A stretch of 14,775 nucleotides of DNA, taken from contig DGOE01000119.1 of the NCBI GenBank assembly GCA_002389295.1, positions 1-14,775 on the forward strand, in the 5' to 3' direction. The position numbers and the translations under genes are program-made. Positions 1-7,417 of the stretch are shown here, one piece after another (position 1 is the stretch's first letter; each line of letters opens with the position of its first letter). The notes under the pieces were generated by a model, which saw nothing but the letters and a program-made list of their open reading frames with translations, made no database searches and was not told the origin of the DNA. This stretch comes from Flavobacteriales bacterium UBA4474 (GTDB lineage: Bacteria; Bacteroidota; Bacteroidia; Flavobacteriales_D; Sanyastnellaceae).

Positions 1-516
1 GGCGGTTGTTTTTGGTGCACTGAAGCCATTTATGTGGAGATGATCGGCGTCGAAAAGGTCGAAAGCGGCTACACGGGAGGGCAGATCAAGAACCCGGCCT
101 ACCGGGAGGTGTGCACGGGACGAACGGGCCATGCTGAGGGTGTTCGGATCACATTTGATCCGGAATTGGTGAGTTATGGCCAGTTATTGGAGGTGTTTTG
201 GCGGACCCACGACCCTACGACGTTGAACCGACAAGGGGCGGATGTCGGGACACAATACCGTTCGGCCATATTTCCTCAGGATGAGGAGCAGGAGCGGGTG
301 GCAAGGGCCTCGATGGCAGCGGCAGAGGAAGCCGGTTTGTGGGATGATCCCATTGTGACCACCATTGAGCCGGCCGCTGCATTTTACGTGGCCGAGGACT
401 ACCACCAGGATTATTACGCCCGGAATCCCGATCAGGGCTATTGCGTAGCAGTGGTGGGGCCCAAAGTGAAGAAGTTCAAAGCGTTGTTTGCAGATAAATT
501 GAAGTCTGAACAGTGA
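1..516 (+). CDS. msrA: Peptide-methionine (S)-S-oxide reductase MsrA, 5'-truncated by window edge
   Basis: The frame is open from base 1 and ends in TGA at 514-516, giving 171 visible residues; only a short N-terminus is missing. MsrA reduces the S epimer of methionine sulfoxide in free or protein-bound form in an oxidative repair cycle. The visible part opens with the family signature GGCFWCTE, whose first cysteine (visible residue 3) is the catalytic nucleophile. Further family features are GYTGG, a TGHAE stretch at about residues 42-46, GTQYRS at 83-88, and a C-terminal cysteine in GYC (about 148), which is the likely resolving cysteine, followed by PKVKKFK. The sequence reads as a single-domain MsrA with no fused MsrB visible. 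If the downstream pirin gene began at the GTG at 513, the two genes would overlap by 4 nt; the more likely pirin start leaves a 95-nt gap. The family call is secure; whether a signal peptide precedes it cannot be seen. Confidence 0.97.
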   Translation, partial: GGCFWCTEAIYVEMIGVEKVESGYTGGQIKNPAYREVCTGRTGHAEGVRITFDPELVSYGQLLEVFWRTHDPTTLNRQGADVGTQYRSAIFPQDEEQERVARASMAAAEEAGLWDDPIVTTIEPAAAFYVAEDYHQDYYARNPDQGYCVAVVGPKVKKFKALFADKLKSEQ

Positions 517-611
517 GCATTGAGCCGTTGATCTTCGCCAAGGCAGGTTCAGGGCTTGGTCTCATCCTGTGCCTCCTTGCGGTGGACGGCACCGCATTTC
601 ATTTTTCTCCC

Positions 612-1340
612 ATGAATCCTGCTGTAGCATCTCCTGCCCAATTTGTTGTTCACCGCGCAGAGGACCGCGGACACGCTGATCATGGGTGGTTGGATACCCA
701 CCACAGTTTCAGTTTTGCCGGTTGGCACGATCCCCAAAAGATGCATTTCGGTGCATTGCGGGTGCTCAATGATGATGCCGTTGCTGGGGGTGGTGGATTT
801 GGCATGCATCCCCATGACAATATGGAAATTGTCTCCATCCCCATCAAGGGGGCACTCGAGCACAAGGACAGCATGGGCAATGCTTCGGTGATCCGCACGG
901 GGGACGTGCAGATCATGTCTGCAGGAACAGGGGTGCGGCACAGTGAATTCAACCACAGCGCTGACGACCCCGTGCAGTTTTTTCAAGTGTGGATTTACCC
1001 CGATGAACAGGGGTTGAAGCCCCGTTATGACCAAGAGCCTTATGCCTTGGACGCCCAAGGGATGACGTGCATTGTGTCTCCCGACGGGCAGCAAGGGGTG
1101 CGCATTCATCAAAATGCATGGTTTCACTGCGGCAACTTGGAACAGGGCGCGTCGATACAGCACGCGTTGCACGGCACCGACCAGGGCCTGTATGTGCTGG
1201 TGGTCGAAGGCGAGGCGAGGATTGCAGGGCAAGCGTTGTCGCGCCGGGATGCCATGGGCATTTGGGATGTGGATGCCATTGAGGTTGAGGCTTTACAGGA
1301 CTGTCAGCTGCTGTTGATTGAGGTGCCCATGCATTGGTGA
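612..1340 (+). CDS. Pirin family protein (cupin, possible quercetinase-like dioxygenase)
   Basis: A 242-residue protein of the pirin/YhaK-YhhW cupin family. Members bind a metal, usually iron; some oxidise quercetin and others act as regulators, so the substrate here is not determined. The N-terminal cupin carries the family run HRAEDRG at 14-20, GWLDTHHSFSF at 25-35 and HFGALRVLNDD at 45-55. All four expected metal ligands are visible: His66 and His68 in HPH, and His110 and Glu112 in RHSE. The C-terminal cupin is less conserved and contains VLVVEGEARI. I chose the ATG at 612 because family proteins begin just before the HRA motif. An in-frame GTG at 513 overlaps the msrA stop and would add 33 residues including a hydrophobic stretch that looks like translated spacer. 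The gene lies downstream of msrA in the same direction, so co-expression in oxidative stress is plausible but not shown. Confidence 0.92.
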   Translation: MNPAVASPAQFVVHRAEDRGHADHGWLDTHHSFSFAGWHDPQKMHFGALRVLNDDAVAGGGGFGMHPHDNMEIVSIPIKGALEHKDSMGNASVIRTGDVQIMSAGTGVRHSEFNHSADDPVQFFQVWIYPDEQGLKPRYDQEPYALDAQGMTCIVSPDGQQGVRIHQNAWFHCGNLEQGASIQHALHGTDQGLYVLVVEGEARIAGQALSRRDAMGIWDVDAIEVEALQDCQLLLIEVPMHW

Positions 1341-1429
1341 TTGCGCCGTGGGTAAGTGCTGATGGATTGGGTTGGTTGAGCCACACCACGCAGATTGTTC
1401 CCTGTATTTTTCACTGTCAGAATTAGGGC

Positions 1430-2020
1430 ATGCGGAGATTACTCAAGCGGCTGGGGAGGAGGAAGCTTTCCCGTGAAGTTCCCGTGGAGCGGGTGCGTCG
1501 GGGCCATCGATTGGATGGACTTACCCGCGTGGGGCTGCTTGTACCCGCTGTGGATTTTGCCCAGCGAAAAGAGCTCAGGGAATTGGTGTTGGGACTGCAG
1601 GATGTGCAAGAAACCCTGGATTGGATGGTCTGGGCTGACACGGGCATGACGAGAAGGGCCTATGCCAAGTCCCGTGCCCAGCGCATTCAAAAACTGGGCG
1701 CAGGTCAGGAGGTCCCTCCTGATTTCCCCCAAGAATCTCGGTTGAGTTGTTTTTGGCGGGATGACTGTTCTGCTTTGGGCTTGCCCATGTTGATGCCCGA
1801 TGGACTGCACGATGTGGATGTGTTGATCACATTGGATGCGAGCAGTGCGAATTTGCCATTGAGGGCGATGATGCGCCGGTCGAAAGCCCCATTCAAAGTG
1901 GGGCCCAAGCACGCCGATGATGGTACCTTGGACTTTATGTTGTCGTGGCCAGATGGAGAGGACATGCAATCCTTTGCTCATCTTGCGTTCCATTATTTGA
2001 AAACACTCGACTTGAAATGA
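1430..2020 (+). CDS. DUF6913-like protein of unknown function, upstream of dapA
   Basis: A 196-residue protein without signal peptide or membrane segment, so probably cytoplasmic. The N-terminus (1-30) is strongly basic, with many Arg and Lys. The middle has VGLLVPAVDF at 34-43. The C-terminal half has VDVLITLDAS at 129-138, LPLRAMM at 142-148, SKAPFKVG at 151-158, LDFML at 167-171 and a closing HYLKTL. This order (an LLI strand, a D-x-S-like turn, 'SKA.FKVG', then a short 'F...L..YLK.L' helix) matches my memory of the Bacteroidota-restricted DUF6913 family, for which I know no function. Its TGA overlaps the dapA start as ATGA (2017-2020), so the two are almost certainly co-transcribed and translationally coupled. 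The ATG at 1430 is the first good start after an 89-nt gap from the pirin gene. The family label is from memory; the existence of the gene is well supported. Confidence 0.82.
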   Translation: MRRLLKRLGRRKLSREVPVERVRRGHRLDGLTRVGLLVPAVDFAQRKELRELVLGLQDVQETLDWMVWADTGMTRRAYAKSRAQRIQKLGAGQEVPPDFPQESRLSCFWRDDCSALGLPMLMPDGLHDVDVLITLDASSANLPLRAMMRRSKAPFKVGPKHADDGTLDFMLSWPDGEDMQSFAHLAFHYLKTLDLK

Positions 2021-2925
2021 GCAAGCGATTCCAAGGATTGGGCGTAGCCCTGATTACCCCGTTTACGGCAGAAGGTGCCATTGATTTCCCGGGCCTCGAG
2101 CGCATGGTCCACCATGTCTCCAGCAGCAAGGCGCATTTTCTGTTGGCTTTGGGGAGCACAGGTGAAGCCTTGTTGATGTCCGTGGAGGAACAGCGCAGGG
2201 TCTTGGACTTTGTGATGGAGGTCAATGCAGGACGGTTGCCCGTGGTGGCTGGTTTTGATGCTCAGGGCGGCACCGATGCTGCAGTAGAGCGCATTCATCA
2301 GTTGGACCCCAAGGGGCTGTCGGCATTGCTGATCAGTCCGCCGGCATACATCAAGCCCAGTCAAGCGGGCATGGTTGCGCACTTTACGGCATTGGCAGAG
2401 GCTTCGCCATTGCCCATCATCATGTACAATGTGCCTTCGCGCACGGGTGTGACGATGGCCCCAGAAACGGTGATTTCATTGGCGCAGTCCTGCCCGGCCT
2501 TGATCGGTTTGAAGCAGGCATGCGATGACATGTTGGCCTTCCGTGAGATCCGTTCCGGCGTGCCCGAGTCTTTTGTGCTGCTCTCAGGGGACGACGAGAA
2601 CGCCATTCCCATGATGGCCATGGGTGGAGACGGCCTCGTGAGTGTGATTGGCAATGCTTACCCCGATGCGTGGGCCTCTGCCATTGACCTGGCGCTGTTT
2701 GGCTCGGTCAAAGAGGCGGAAGCGAATCTGGCGCCGTTCCAAACCATGCTTGGCTGCATCTTCGAGGAAGGCAATCCCACGGGGATCAAGGCGGTATGCG
2801 AATTGCTGGGGCTGTGTGGCCCGATGACCCGAAAGCCGCTGGTGGCGGCGAGTGGGGCGTTGCGCGACGCTTTGTACACCGCCATCGCTGCACTGGACGC
2901 CATTCAGACGCCGGCGCAGGATTAA
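2017..2925 (+). CDS. dapA: 4-hydroxy-tetrahydrodipicolinate synthase
   Basis: A 302-residue TIM-barrel class I aldolase that condenses pyruvate with aspartate semialdehyde, the first committed step toward diaminopimelate and lysine, in the cytoplasm. The key residues are all visible: Ser47-Thr48 in GSTGE (position of the TTGE motif), Tyr111 in PPAYIKPSQ, Tyr137 in YNVPSRTG, Arg142 for substrate carboxylate binding, and Lys166 in IGLKQA as the Schiff-base lysine. Length is normal for DapA. Related aldolases such as N-acetylneuraminate lyase share the fold, but the Tyr111/Arg142 context favours DapA. The frame stays open upstream to 1945, but the ATG at 2017 gives the normal N-terminus (MSKRFQGLGVALITPF) and overlaps the stop of the preceding gene by 4 nt. 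The gene converges on the transketolase C-terminal gene with only 22 nt between stops and no clear terminator hairpin there. Confidence 0.96.
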   Translation: MSKRFQGLGVALITPFTAEGAIDFPGLERMVHHVSSSKAHFLLALGSTGEALLMSVEEQRRVLDFVMEVNAGRLPVVAGFDAQGGTDAAVERIHQLDPKGLSALLISPPAYIKPSQAGMVAHFTALAEASPLPIIMYNVPSRTGVTMAPETVISLAQSCPALIGLKQACDDMLAFREIRSGVPESFVLLSGDDENAIPMMAMGGDGLVSVIGNAYPDAWASAIDLALFGSVKEAEANLAPFQTMLGCIFEEGNPTGIKAVCELLGLCGPMTRKPLVAASGALRDALYTAIAALDAIQTPAQD

Positions 2926-2947
2926 ACGGAGGTGCTCATTGTTGGGC

Positions 2948-3940
2948 TTAGGCAGGCAGGCCTTGCTTGACGGCAATGACTTCTTTGCAGGCCTGCACGA
3001 TGGCGTCCGGCCCCAAGCCGTATTTCTCGAGGAGTTGGGCGGGCGTGCCGCTTTCCCCAAACTGGTCATTCACCGCGACGTAGCGTTGTGGAGTGGGTTG
3101 ATGCCGTGAGAGACAGGCTGCCACGCTTTCTCCAAGACCGCCGTTGCGCTGGTGCTCTTCTGCGGAGACCACACATTGGGTGCGGCTCACGCTTTCCAGC
3201 AATGCGGCCTCGTCGAGTGGTTTGATGGTGTGCATGTCCAGCATGTCCACAGAAATGCCTGCTGCGGCGAGCTGACGGGCTGCGAGGATGCTGTTCCACA
3301 CCAGGTGGCCATTGGTGACGATGGTGACATCTGACCCCGACATGACCCGGCGGGCCTTGCCGATGACAAAAGGGGCGTCTTTGTCAGTAATGATGGGCAC
3401 CTTGGGCCTGCCGAACCTGAAGTAAACCGGTCCCTCGTGCTGGGCGATGGCATGGGTGGCGTTGCGCGTCTGCTCAAAGTCACAGGTGTGGATCACGGTC
3501 ATGTGGGGCAGCATCTTCATCATGCCGACATCTTCGAGGATCTGGTGGGTGGCCCCATCTTCTCCGAGGGTCAGTCCGCAGTGAGAAGCGCAGATTTTGA
3601 CGTTTTTGCCACTGTAGGCTACGCTTTGTCTGATTTGGTCGTAGACCCGGCCCGTTGAGAAGTTGGCAAAAGTGCCGGTGAAGGGGATGAGCCCACCGAT
3701 GGTCATGCCTGCTGCCACGCCAATCATGTTGGCTTCGGCGATGCCGGCTTGCTTGAACCGGTCGGGAAACGCATCCTTAAAGGCGTTCATTTTGAGGGAG
3801 CCGGTGAGGTCGGCACACATGGCCACAACCCGGTCGTTGGATTGTCCCACTTCGAGTAGGCCTTGGCCAAATCCGCTGCGGGTATCCTTGCGCGTCAGGC
3901 CATCAAGGGTGGCCTCATCGGCCGAAATGAAGTCGATCAT
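2948..3940 (-). CDS. Transketolase, C-terminal subunit (split transketolase)
   Basis: A 330-residue protein carrying the pyrimidine-binding and C-terminal domains of transketolase, the part missing from the gene at 5343-6191. With that partner it should form the thiamine-diphosphate enzyme that moves two-carbon ketol units in the pentose phosphate pathway. Visible family marks are TRSGFGQGL at 20-28, ADLTGS at 43-48, GIAEANMIGVAAG at 66-78 with the catalytic Glu69, FANFSTGRVYDQIRQS at 91-106, and LGEDGATHQ at 125-133 near the cofactor pocket. The C-terminal domain includes IVTNGHLV and DMHTIKPLD. The combined length with the partner (about 612) fits a whole transketolase. I chose the ATG at 3940; an in-frame TTG two codons earlier is less likely. 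It lies 2 nt after the stop of the VWA gene, as the last gene of the unit. Confidence 0.93.
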   Translation of the reverse strand: MIDFISADEATLDGLTRKDTRSGFGQGLLEVGQSNDRVVAMCADLTGSLKMNAFKDAFPDRFKQAGIAEANMIGVAAGMTIGGLIPFTGTFANFSTGRVYDQIRQSVAYSGKNVKICASHCGLTLGEDGATHQILEDVGMMKMLPHMTVIHTCDFEQTRNATHAIAQHEGPVYFRFGRPKVPIITDKDAPFVIGKARRVMSGSDVTIVTNGHLVWNSILAARQLAAAGISVDMLDMHTIKPLDEAALLESVSRTQCVVSAEEHQRNGGLGESVAACLSRHQPTPQRYVAVNDQFGESGTPAQLLEKYGLGPDAIVQACKEVIAVKQGLPA

Positions 3941-3942
3941 GG

Positions 3943-5343
3943 TCAAAAGTCGATGTGGTGCATGCCTCCGGCGCGAATATCCAAAGGGCGTGTCACGGTG
4001 AGGTCGGTCTTGGTTGCATGTTTTGCACGGAACATCACCATGTATTTGCCGGGCTGCAAAGTGAAGCGGCCCGAGGGATCCTGCCCGGAGAAAGGAACCA
4101 CCATTTCGCGTTTTCCCTCGCCGAGATAGAGGATGCCGCCATATCCCGCGGTGCCTGTATTCAACGTCAGGATGCCCGGTTCAGGAATGGAGACGGGCAC
4201 GATGCGGCCATCTCCAATGCGCACGTCTTCCACCCGAACGACGGGAATGGTGCCGAATTCGAGGTCATAGGTGCCCGCCAGGTAGCGCTCCCGGGTGCCT
4301 ACTTTTTGATTGAACACCGTGGCACAACTGTCCTGTCGGGTGATGCGGACGGGGAGATCGAGCAGGGCGCTGCGCGGCCGGATGTCGGTCAGGTCAATGA
4401 AGCCGGTGGGCACCGCTGCGGTGATGTGGTTGTGCTGCTTGGCCTTGAGCTGGATGTCCTTGATCTGCACCTGTGGAAGTGTGTGGACGGTGAGCTGGTA
4501 GGTGGGGACGGGGTTGATGGCCAACGTGTCTGGAACCCCCCTTGCATTGAGCGTATGCACGCCCTCGAGCACGGGATGTCCCGTGGATTGCTCGATGAGG
4601 TCAAATGCAAAATTTGTGACCACGGGCTCGCCCTCGGCATTGAGCAGGTCGATTTGTGCTGTTGTGCTGTGTATCGCCTGGTCAATCACCACGCCCAGGA
4701 CTTCTTGAAAGACCTCTGGTTTTGCGGCGTCGAAATAGCGGCCCACGCATTGGAAAGTGTCGCGGTATTTCTCCTCGAGCCCGATTCCTATGATGAAGGG
4801 CTGGATGGTGATTCCCTGTGCTTGCAGCGCCCGGGATACTGCGCAGGGGTCTTCATCACAGGCCTCGACACCATCGGTGATGAGCAAGATCACATTGCGC
4901 CCGGGCCCTTCACATTGGGCAAAGTCGTCTGCGCACAGGAGCAGGGAACGCGCAATGGGCGTGGTGCCCTGAGCCCGTAGCTTCTTGAGCTCTTGTTGGA
5001 TGATGAGATTTCGCCCGGTGCCGATGGGCACGATGAGTTCGGTGTCGTCGCAATCCTGCTGGCCTTGGACATGCTTGGTGCCGTGGCCATACACCCTCAG
5101 TCCGAGTTCCACACCTTCTACGCGGTAGAGGCTGTCGAGTGAAGCGGAGAGGAGTTCCCGGGCCACGTCCCACTTTCTCCGTTGGCCCCAAAAGGCGTTC
5201 ATCGAATTCGAGGCGTCGAACACGAAGAGGATGCGGGTGGGCAATTCTTCTTCCACAGCCGCGCTTTGCCCATTCACTGCGGAGGGCACGCACTGGAGCA
5301 TCGCGGCGAGGAAGATCCAACACCACAGGGCGCGGGGGGGCAT
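3943..5343 (-). CDS. Secreted von Willebrand factor A (VWA) domain protein
   Basis: A 466-residue protein with an N-terminal signal peptide: a hydrophobic run at about 5-23, then a likely cleavage just before Gln26. It is therefore exported to the periplasm or cell surface. The VWA domain spans about 36-215. Its metal-ion-dependent adhesion site is complete: DASNS at 43-47, Thr127/Thr128 in GTTPIARSL, and Asp157 in ITDG. Cysteines at 98, 137, 144, 162 and 167 could form disulfides, which fits an exported protein. The rest (about 220-466) looks like successive beta-sandwich segments with phrases such as VPTYQLTVHTLP and TLQPGKYMVMF, reminiscent of PEGA or Ig-like modules, but I assign no named family. 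The ATG at 5343 overlaps the stop of the N-terminal transketolase gene by one base (TGATG), and the stop is 2 nt before the C-terminal transketolase gene. No link to sugar metabolism is evident from its sequence, so its place between them is odd. Confidence 0.9.
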   Translation of the reverse strand: MPPRALWCWIFLAAMLQCVPSAVNGQSAAVEEELPTRILFVFDASNSMNAFWGQRRKWDVARELLSASLDSLYRVEGVELGLRVYGHGTKHVQGQQDCDDTELIVPIGTGRNLIIQQELKKLRAQGTTPIARSLLLCADDFAQCEGPGRNVILLITDGVEACDEDPCAVSRALQAQGITIQPFIIGIGLEEKYRDTFQCVGRYFDAAKPEVFQEVLGVVIDQAIHSTTAQIDLLNAEGEPVVTNFAFDLIEQSTGHPVLEGVHTLNARGVPDTLAINPVPTYQLTVHTLPQVQIKDIQLKAKQHNHITAAVPTGFIDLTDIRPRSALLDLPVRITRQDSCATVFNQKVGTRERYLAGTYDLEFGTIPVVRVEDVRIGDGRIVPVSIPEPGILTLNTGTAGYGGILYLGEGKREMVVPFSGQDPSGRFTLQPGKYMVMFRAKHATKTDLTVTRPLDIRAGGMHHIDF

Positions 5344-6191
5344 CAATAATCCGATAGCGCAGAGTTGAGTTGTCCCAAGGCATCAGCCAATTGGGCGTCA
5401 TCGGGCGCAACGCCGTGCCATTTGTGGGTGCCTTCCATGAAGTCGACACCTTTGCCCATGTCCGTGCGCATCAGCACAACGACGGGTTTTCCCTGCCCGC
5501 CAGCTGCGCGCGCTTCCTTGAAGATGCGGTCGAGGTCGTTGAGGTCATGGCCATCACACTGAAGCACGGTCCAGCCAAAGGCCGACCATTTGGCTTCGAG
5601 GTTGCCCAAAGACATGACGTCCTTGACGGCGCCATCGATCTGCTGGCCATTCCAATCCACAAAACTGATGAGGTTGTCGATGCCGTGGTGTGCGGCGTAC
5701 AAGGCCGCTTCCCAAATTTGGCCCTCTTGCAATTCTCCATCGCCGTGCAGCGTGTAGACCCAGCGGTCTTCTCCAAGGAGCTTCTTGGCCTGGGCGGCAC
5801 CGCAAGCGACACTGAGGCCTTGACCCAATGAGCCGCTGGCCACCCGGATACCGGGCAAGCCTTCTTCTGTGGCGGGATGCCCTTGAAGGCGGCTGTTCAG
5901 CTTTCTAAATGTGGCGAGCTCGGGGATGTCGAAGTAACCCCGACGCGCCAGCACGCTGTACCAAACGGGCGAAATGTGCCCATTAGAAAGGAAAAACAAG
6001 TCTTCACCACGGCCGTCCATGCTCCATTCTTCAGGATGGATGTGCATTTCCTCGAAGTACAACTTGACGAGGAAATCGGTGCAGCCCAAAGAGCCGCCAG
6101 GGTGGCCTGAACTGGCACCGTTGACCATGCGGACGATGTCGCGGCGGACCTGGGTGCAGATGTCAGAGAGGGAGGGGGTATTACCGGCCAT
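5343..6191 (-). CDS. Transketolase, N-terminal (thiamine-diphosphate-binding) subunit
   Basis: A 282-residue protein equal to the pyrophosphate-binding half of transketolase, acting with the subunit encoded at 2948-3940 in the pentose phosphate pathway. Visible family residues are His30 in SSGHPGGSLG, His72 in SNGHISP, His105 in GHPATE, GSLGQGLS at 120-127, and the metal/cofactor motif that starts GDGELQEGQ at 150-158 and closes at Asn181 in DWNGQQIDG. The frame ends cleanly without the pyrimidine-binding domain, so this is a true split-gene form, common in Bacteroidota and archaea, and not a frameshift. The ATG at 6191 is the natural start. It is the first gene of the three-gene unit and diverges from ychF across 128 nt. 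I found no strong promoter for it; TAATTTCG on the - strand (6221-6214) is one mismatch from TAnnTTTG. Its TGA overlaps the next ATG by one base. Confidence 0.95.
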   Translation of the reverse strand: MAGNTPSLSDICTQVRRDIVRMVNGASSGHPGGSLGCTDFLVKLYFEEMHIHPEEWSMDGRGEDLFFLSNGHISPVWYSVLARRGYFDIPELATFRKLNSRLQGHPATEEGLPGIRVASGSLGQGLSVACGAAQAKKLLGEDRWVYTLHGDGELQEGQIWEAALYAAHHGIDNLISFVDWNGQQIDGAVKDVMSLGNLEAKWSAFGWTVLQCDGHDLNDLDRIFKEARAAGGQGKPVVVLMRTDMGKGVDFMEGTHKWHGVAPDDAQLADALGQLNSALSDY

Positions 6192-6291
6192 GGATGCGGT
6201 TGATGTATGGGTGCGAAATTAGGACGGGAGCCCACCAGAAGTGCGGAGTGTGGACAAATGAAGGGAAAGTAGACAGGGGGGCGCGAGGGGC

Positions 6292-6299
6292 TATCTTTG
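6292..6299 (+). promoter_or_regulatory. Bacteroidota -7 promoter element for ychF
   Basis: The sequence TATCTTTG is a perfect match to the Bacteroidota -7 consensus TAnnTTTG and lies 20 nt before the ychF ATG, so the transcript would have a very short leader. No clear TTG at the expected -33 position is seen, so the assignment rests on the -7 element and its position alone. Confidence 0.55.
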
Positions 6300-6319
6300 C
6301 GCTCCCAACGCGCTCCACC

Positions 6320-7417
6320 ATGGCCCTGAAATGCGGAATCGTCGGACTGCCGAATGTCGGTAAATCCACCCTGTTCAACTGTTTGTCCAATGCCAAGGCG
6401 CAGAGTGCAAACTTTCCTTTCTGCACGATTGAGCCCAATCTGGGGGTGATCAATGTGCCCGACGATCGGTTGGAGCGTCTGGTGGAGATTGTACAGCCAC
6501 AAAACACAGTCCCCACCACTGTGGAGATCGTGGACATTGCGGGGCTGGTGAAAGGAGCGAGCAAAGGAGAGGGGTTGGGCAACAAATTCCTGGCGAACAT
6601 TCGTGAAACGCATGCCATCCTGCATGTATTGCGGTGCTTTGATGATGACAACATCGTGCACGTGGATGGATCCGTGGACCCCATCAGGGACAAGGAGGTC
6701 ATCGATACCGAGCTTCAGCTCAAGGACCTGGAGACTTTGGAGACCCGATTGCAGAAGGTGGCCAAGCAGGCATCCATCGGCGACAAGGATGCGCGCCGGC
6801 AATTGGACCTGTACGAGCGCGTAAAAGGTGCATTGGAGCAGGGCATCTCCGCCCGTGCTGTGGAGCGCGAGGACGCCGAAGAGCCCCTGTTTCAGGAAAT
6901 GCAGTTGCTGACGGGCAAACCCGTCCTGTATGTGTGCAACGTGGAGGAAGGCGCTGTGGTAGCGGGCAATGCCCATGTTGAGCGCGTCATGGCCATGGCC
7001 GCAGCGGAAGGCGCCGGTGCCATGGTGATTGGCGCAGGGATTGAGGCAGACATCGCTGAATTGGAAGACGCCGAGGAGCGCGCCATGTTCCTTGCGGACA
7101 TAGGATTGGAAGAGGCTGGGGTGGCCAAGTTGATTCGGGCGGCATATGCCCTCCTTGAACTCGAGACGTATTTCACGGCAGGAGAGAAGGAAGTGCGCGC
7201 ATGGACTGTGCGTTCAGGAAGCACCGCACCGCAGGCAGCGGGTGTCATCCATACCGACTTTGAAAAGGGTTTCATTCGCGCCGAGGTCATGAAATATGAC
7301 GACTTCGTGCGTTTGGGAAGCGAACAAGCCGTCAAGGAGGCAGGTAAACTCGGTGTGGAAGGCAAGGAGTACATCGTACAGGATGGCGACATCATGCATT
7401 TCCGTTTCAATGTCTGA
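6320..7417 (+). CDS. ychF: Redox-regulated ATPase YchF (OLA1 family)
   Basis: A 365-residue Obg-family P-loop protein with the length typical of YchF. The family hydrolyses ATP rather than GTP, binds ribosomes and is linked to oxidative stress and translation control. The P-loop is GLPNVGKST at 9-17, the G3 motif DIAG is at 72-75, and the G4 position reads NVEE at 207-210. The NxxE in place of NKxD is the mark of YchF and of its ATP preference. A helical insertion lies at about 125-200 and a TGS domain at about 281-364, ending in DGDIMHFRFNV. The frame is open upstream to 6194, but the ATG at 6320 gives the canonical N-terminus (MALKCGIVG) and sits just after a -7 promoter element. The last codons overlap the start of a lipoprotein gene by 8 nt. 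Confidence 0.97.
   Translation: MALKCGIVGLPNVGKSTLFNCLSNAKAQSANFPFCTIEPNLGVINVPDDRLERLVEIVQPQNTVPTTVEIVDIAGLVKGASKGEGLGNKFLANIRETHAILHVLRCFDDDNIVHVDGSVDPIRDKEVIDTELQLKDLETLETRLQKVAKQASIGDKDARRQLDLYERVKGALEQGISARAVEREDAEEPLFQEMQLLTGKPVLYVCNVEEGAVVAGNAHVERVMAMAAAEGAGAMVIGAGIEADIAELEDAEERAMFLADIGLEEAGVAKLIRAAYALLELETYFTAGEKEVRAWTVRSGSTAPQAAGVIHTDFEKGFIRAEVMKYDDFVRLGSEQAVKEAGKLGVEGKEYIVQDGDIMHFRFNV

Noticed and set aside
2956..2996. Inverted repeat GCAGGCC / GGCCTGC near the dapA-tktB convergence, as a terminator
   Set aside because: It lies within the tktB coding end, has a 7-nt stem with a 27-nt loop, and no T-run follows on either strand.
3955..4980. 341-codon open frame on the + strand opposite the VWA gene
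   Set aside because: The opposite strand encodes a protein with signal peptide and complete VWA motif; the + frame shows no family features.
5343..6191. N-terminal transketolase as a truncated or frameshifted pseudogene
   Set aside because: The missing half is encoded intact at 2948-3940, which fits the known split-gene form.
5897..6976. 359-codon open frame on the - strand across the tktA/ychF divergent region
   Set aside because: It crosses the start regions of two well-supported genes and resembles neither; it is opposite to ychF and out of frame with tktA.
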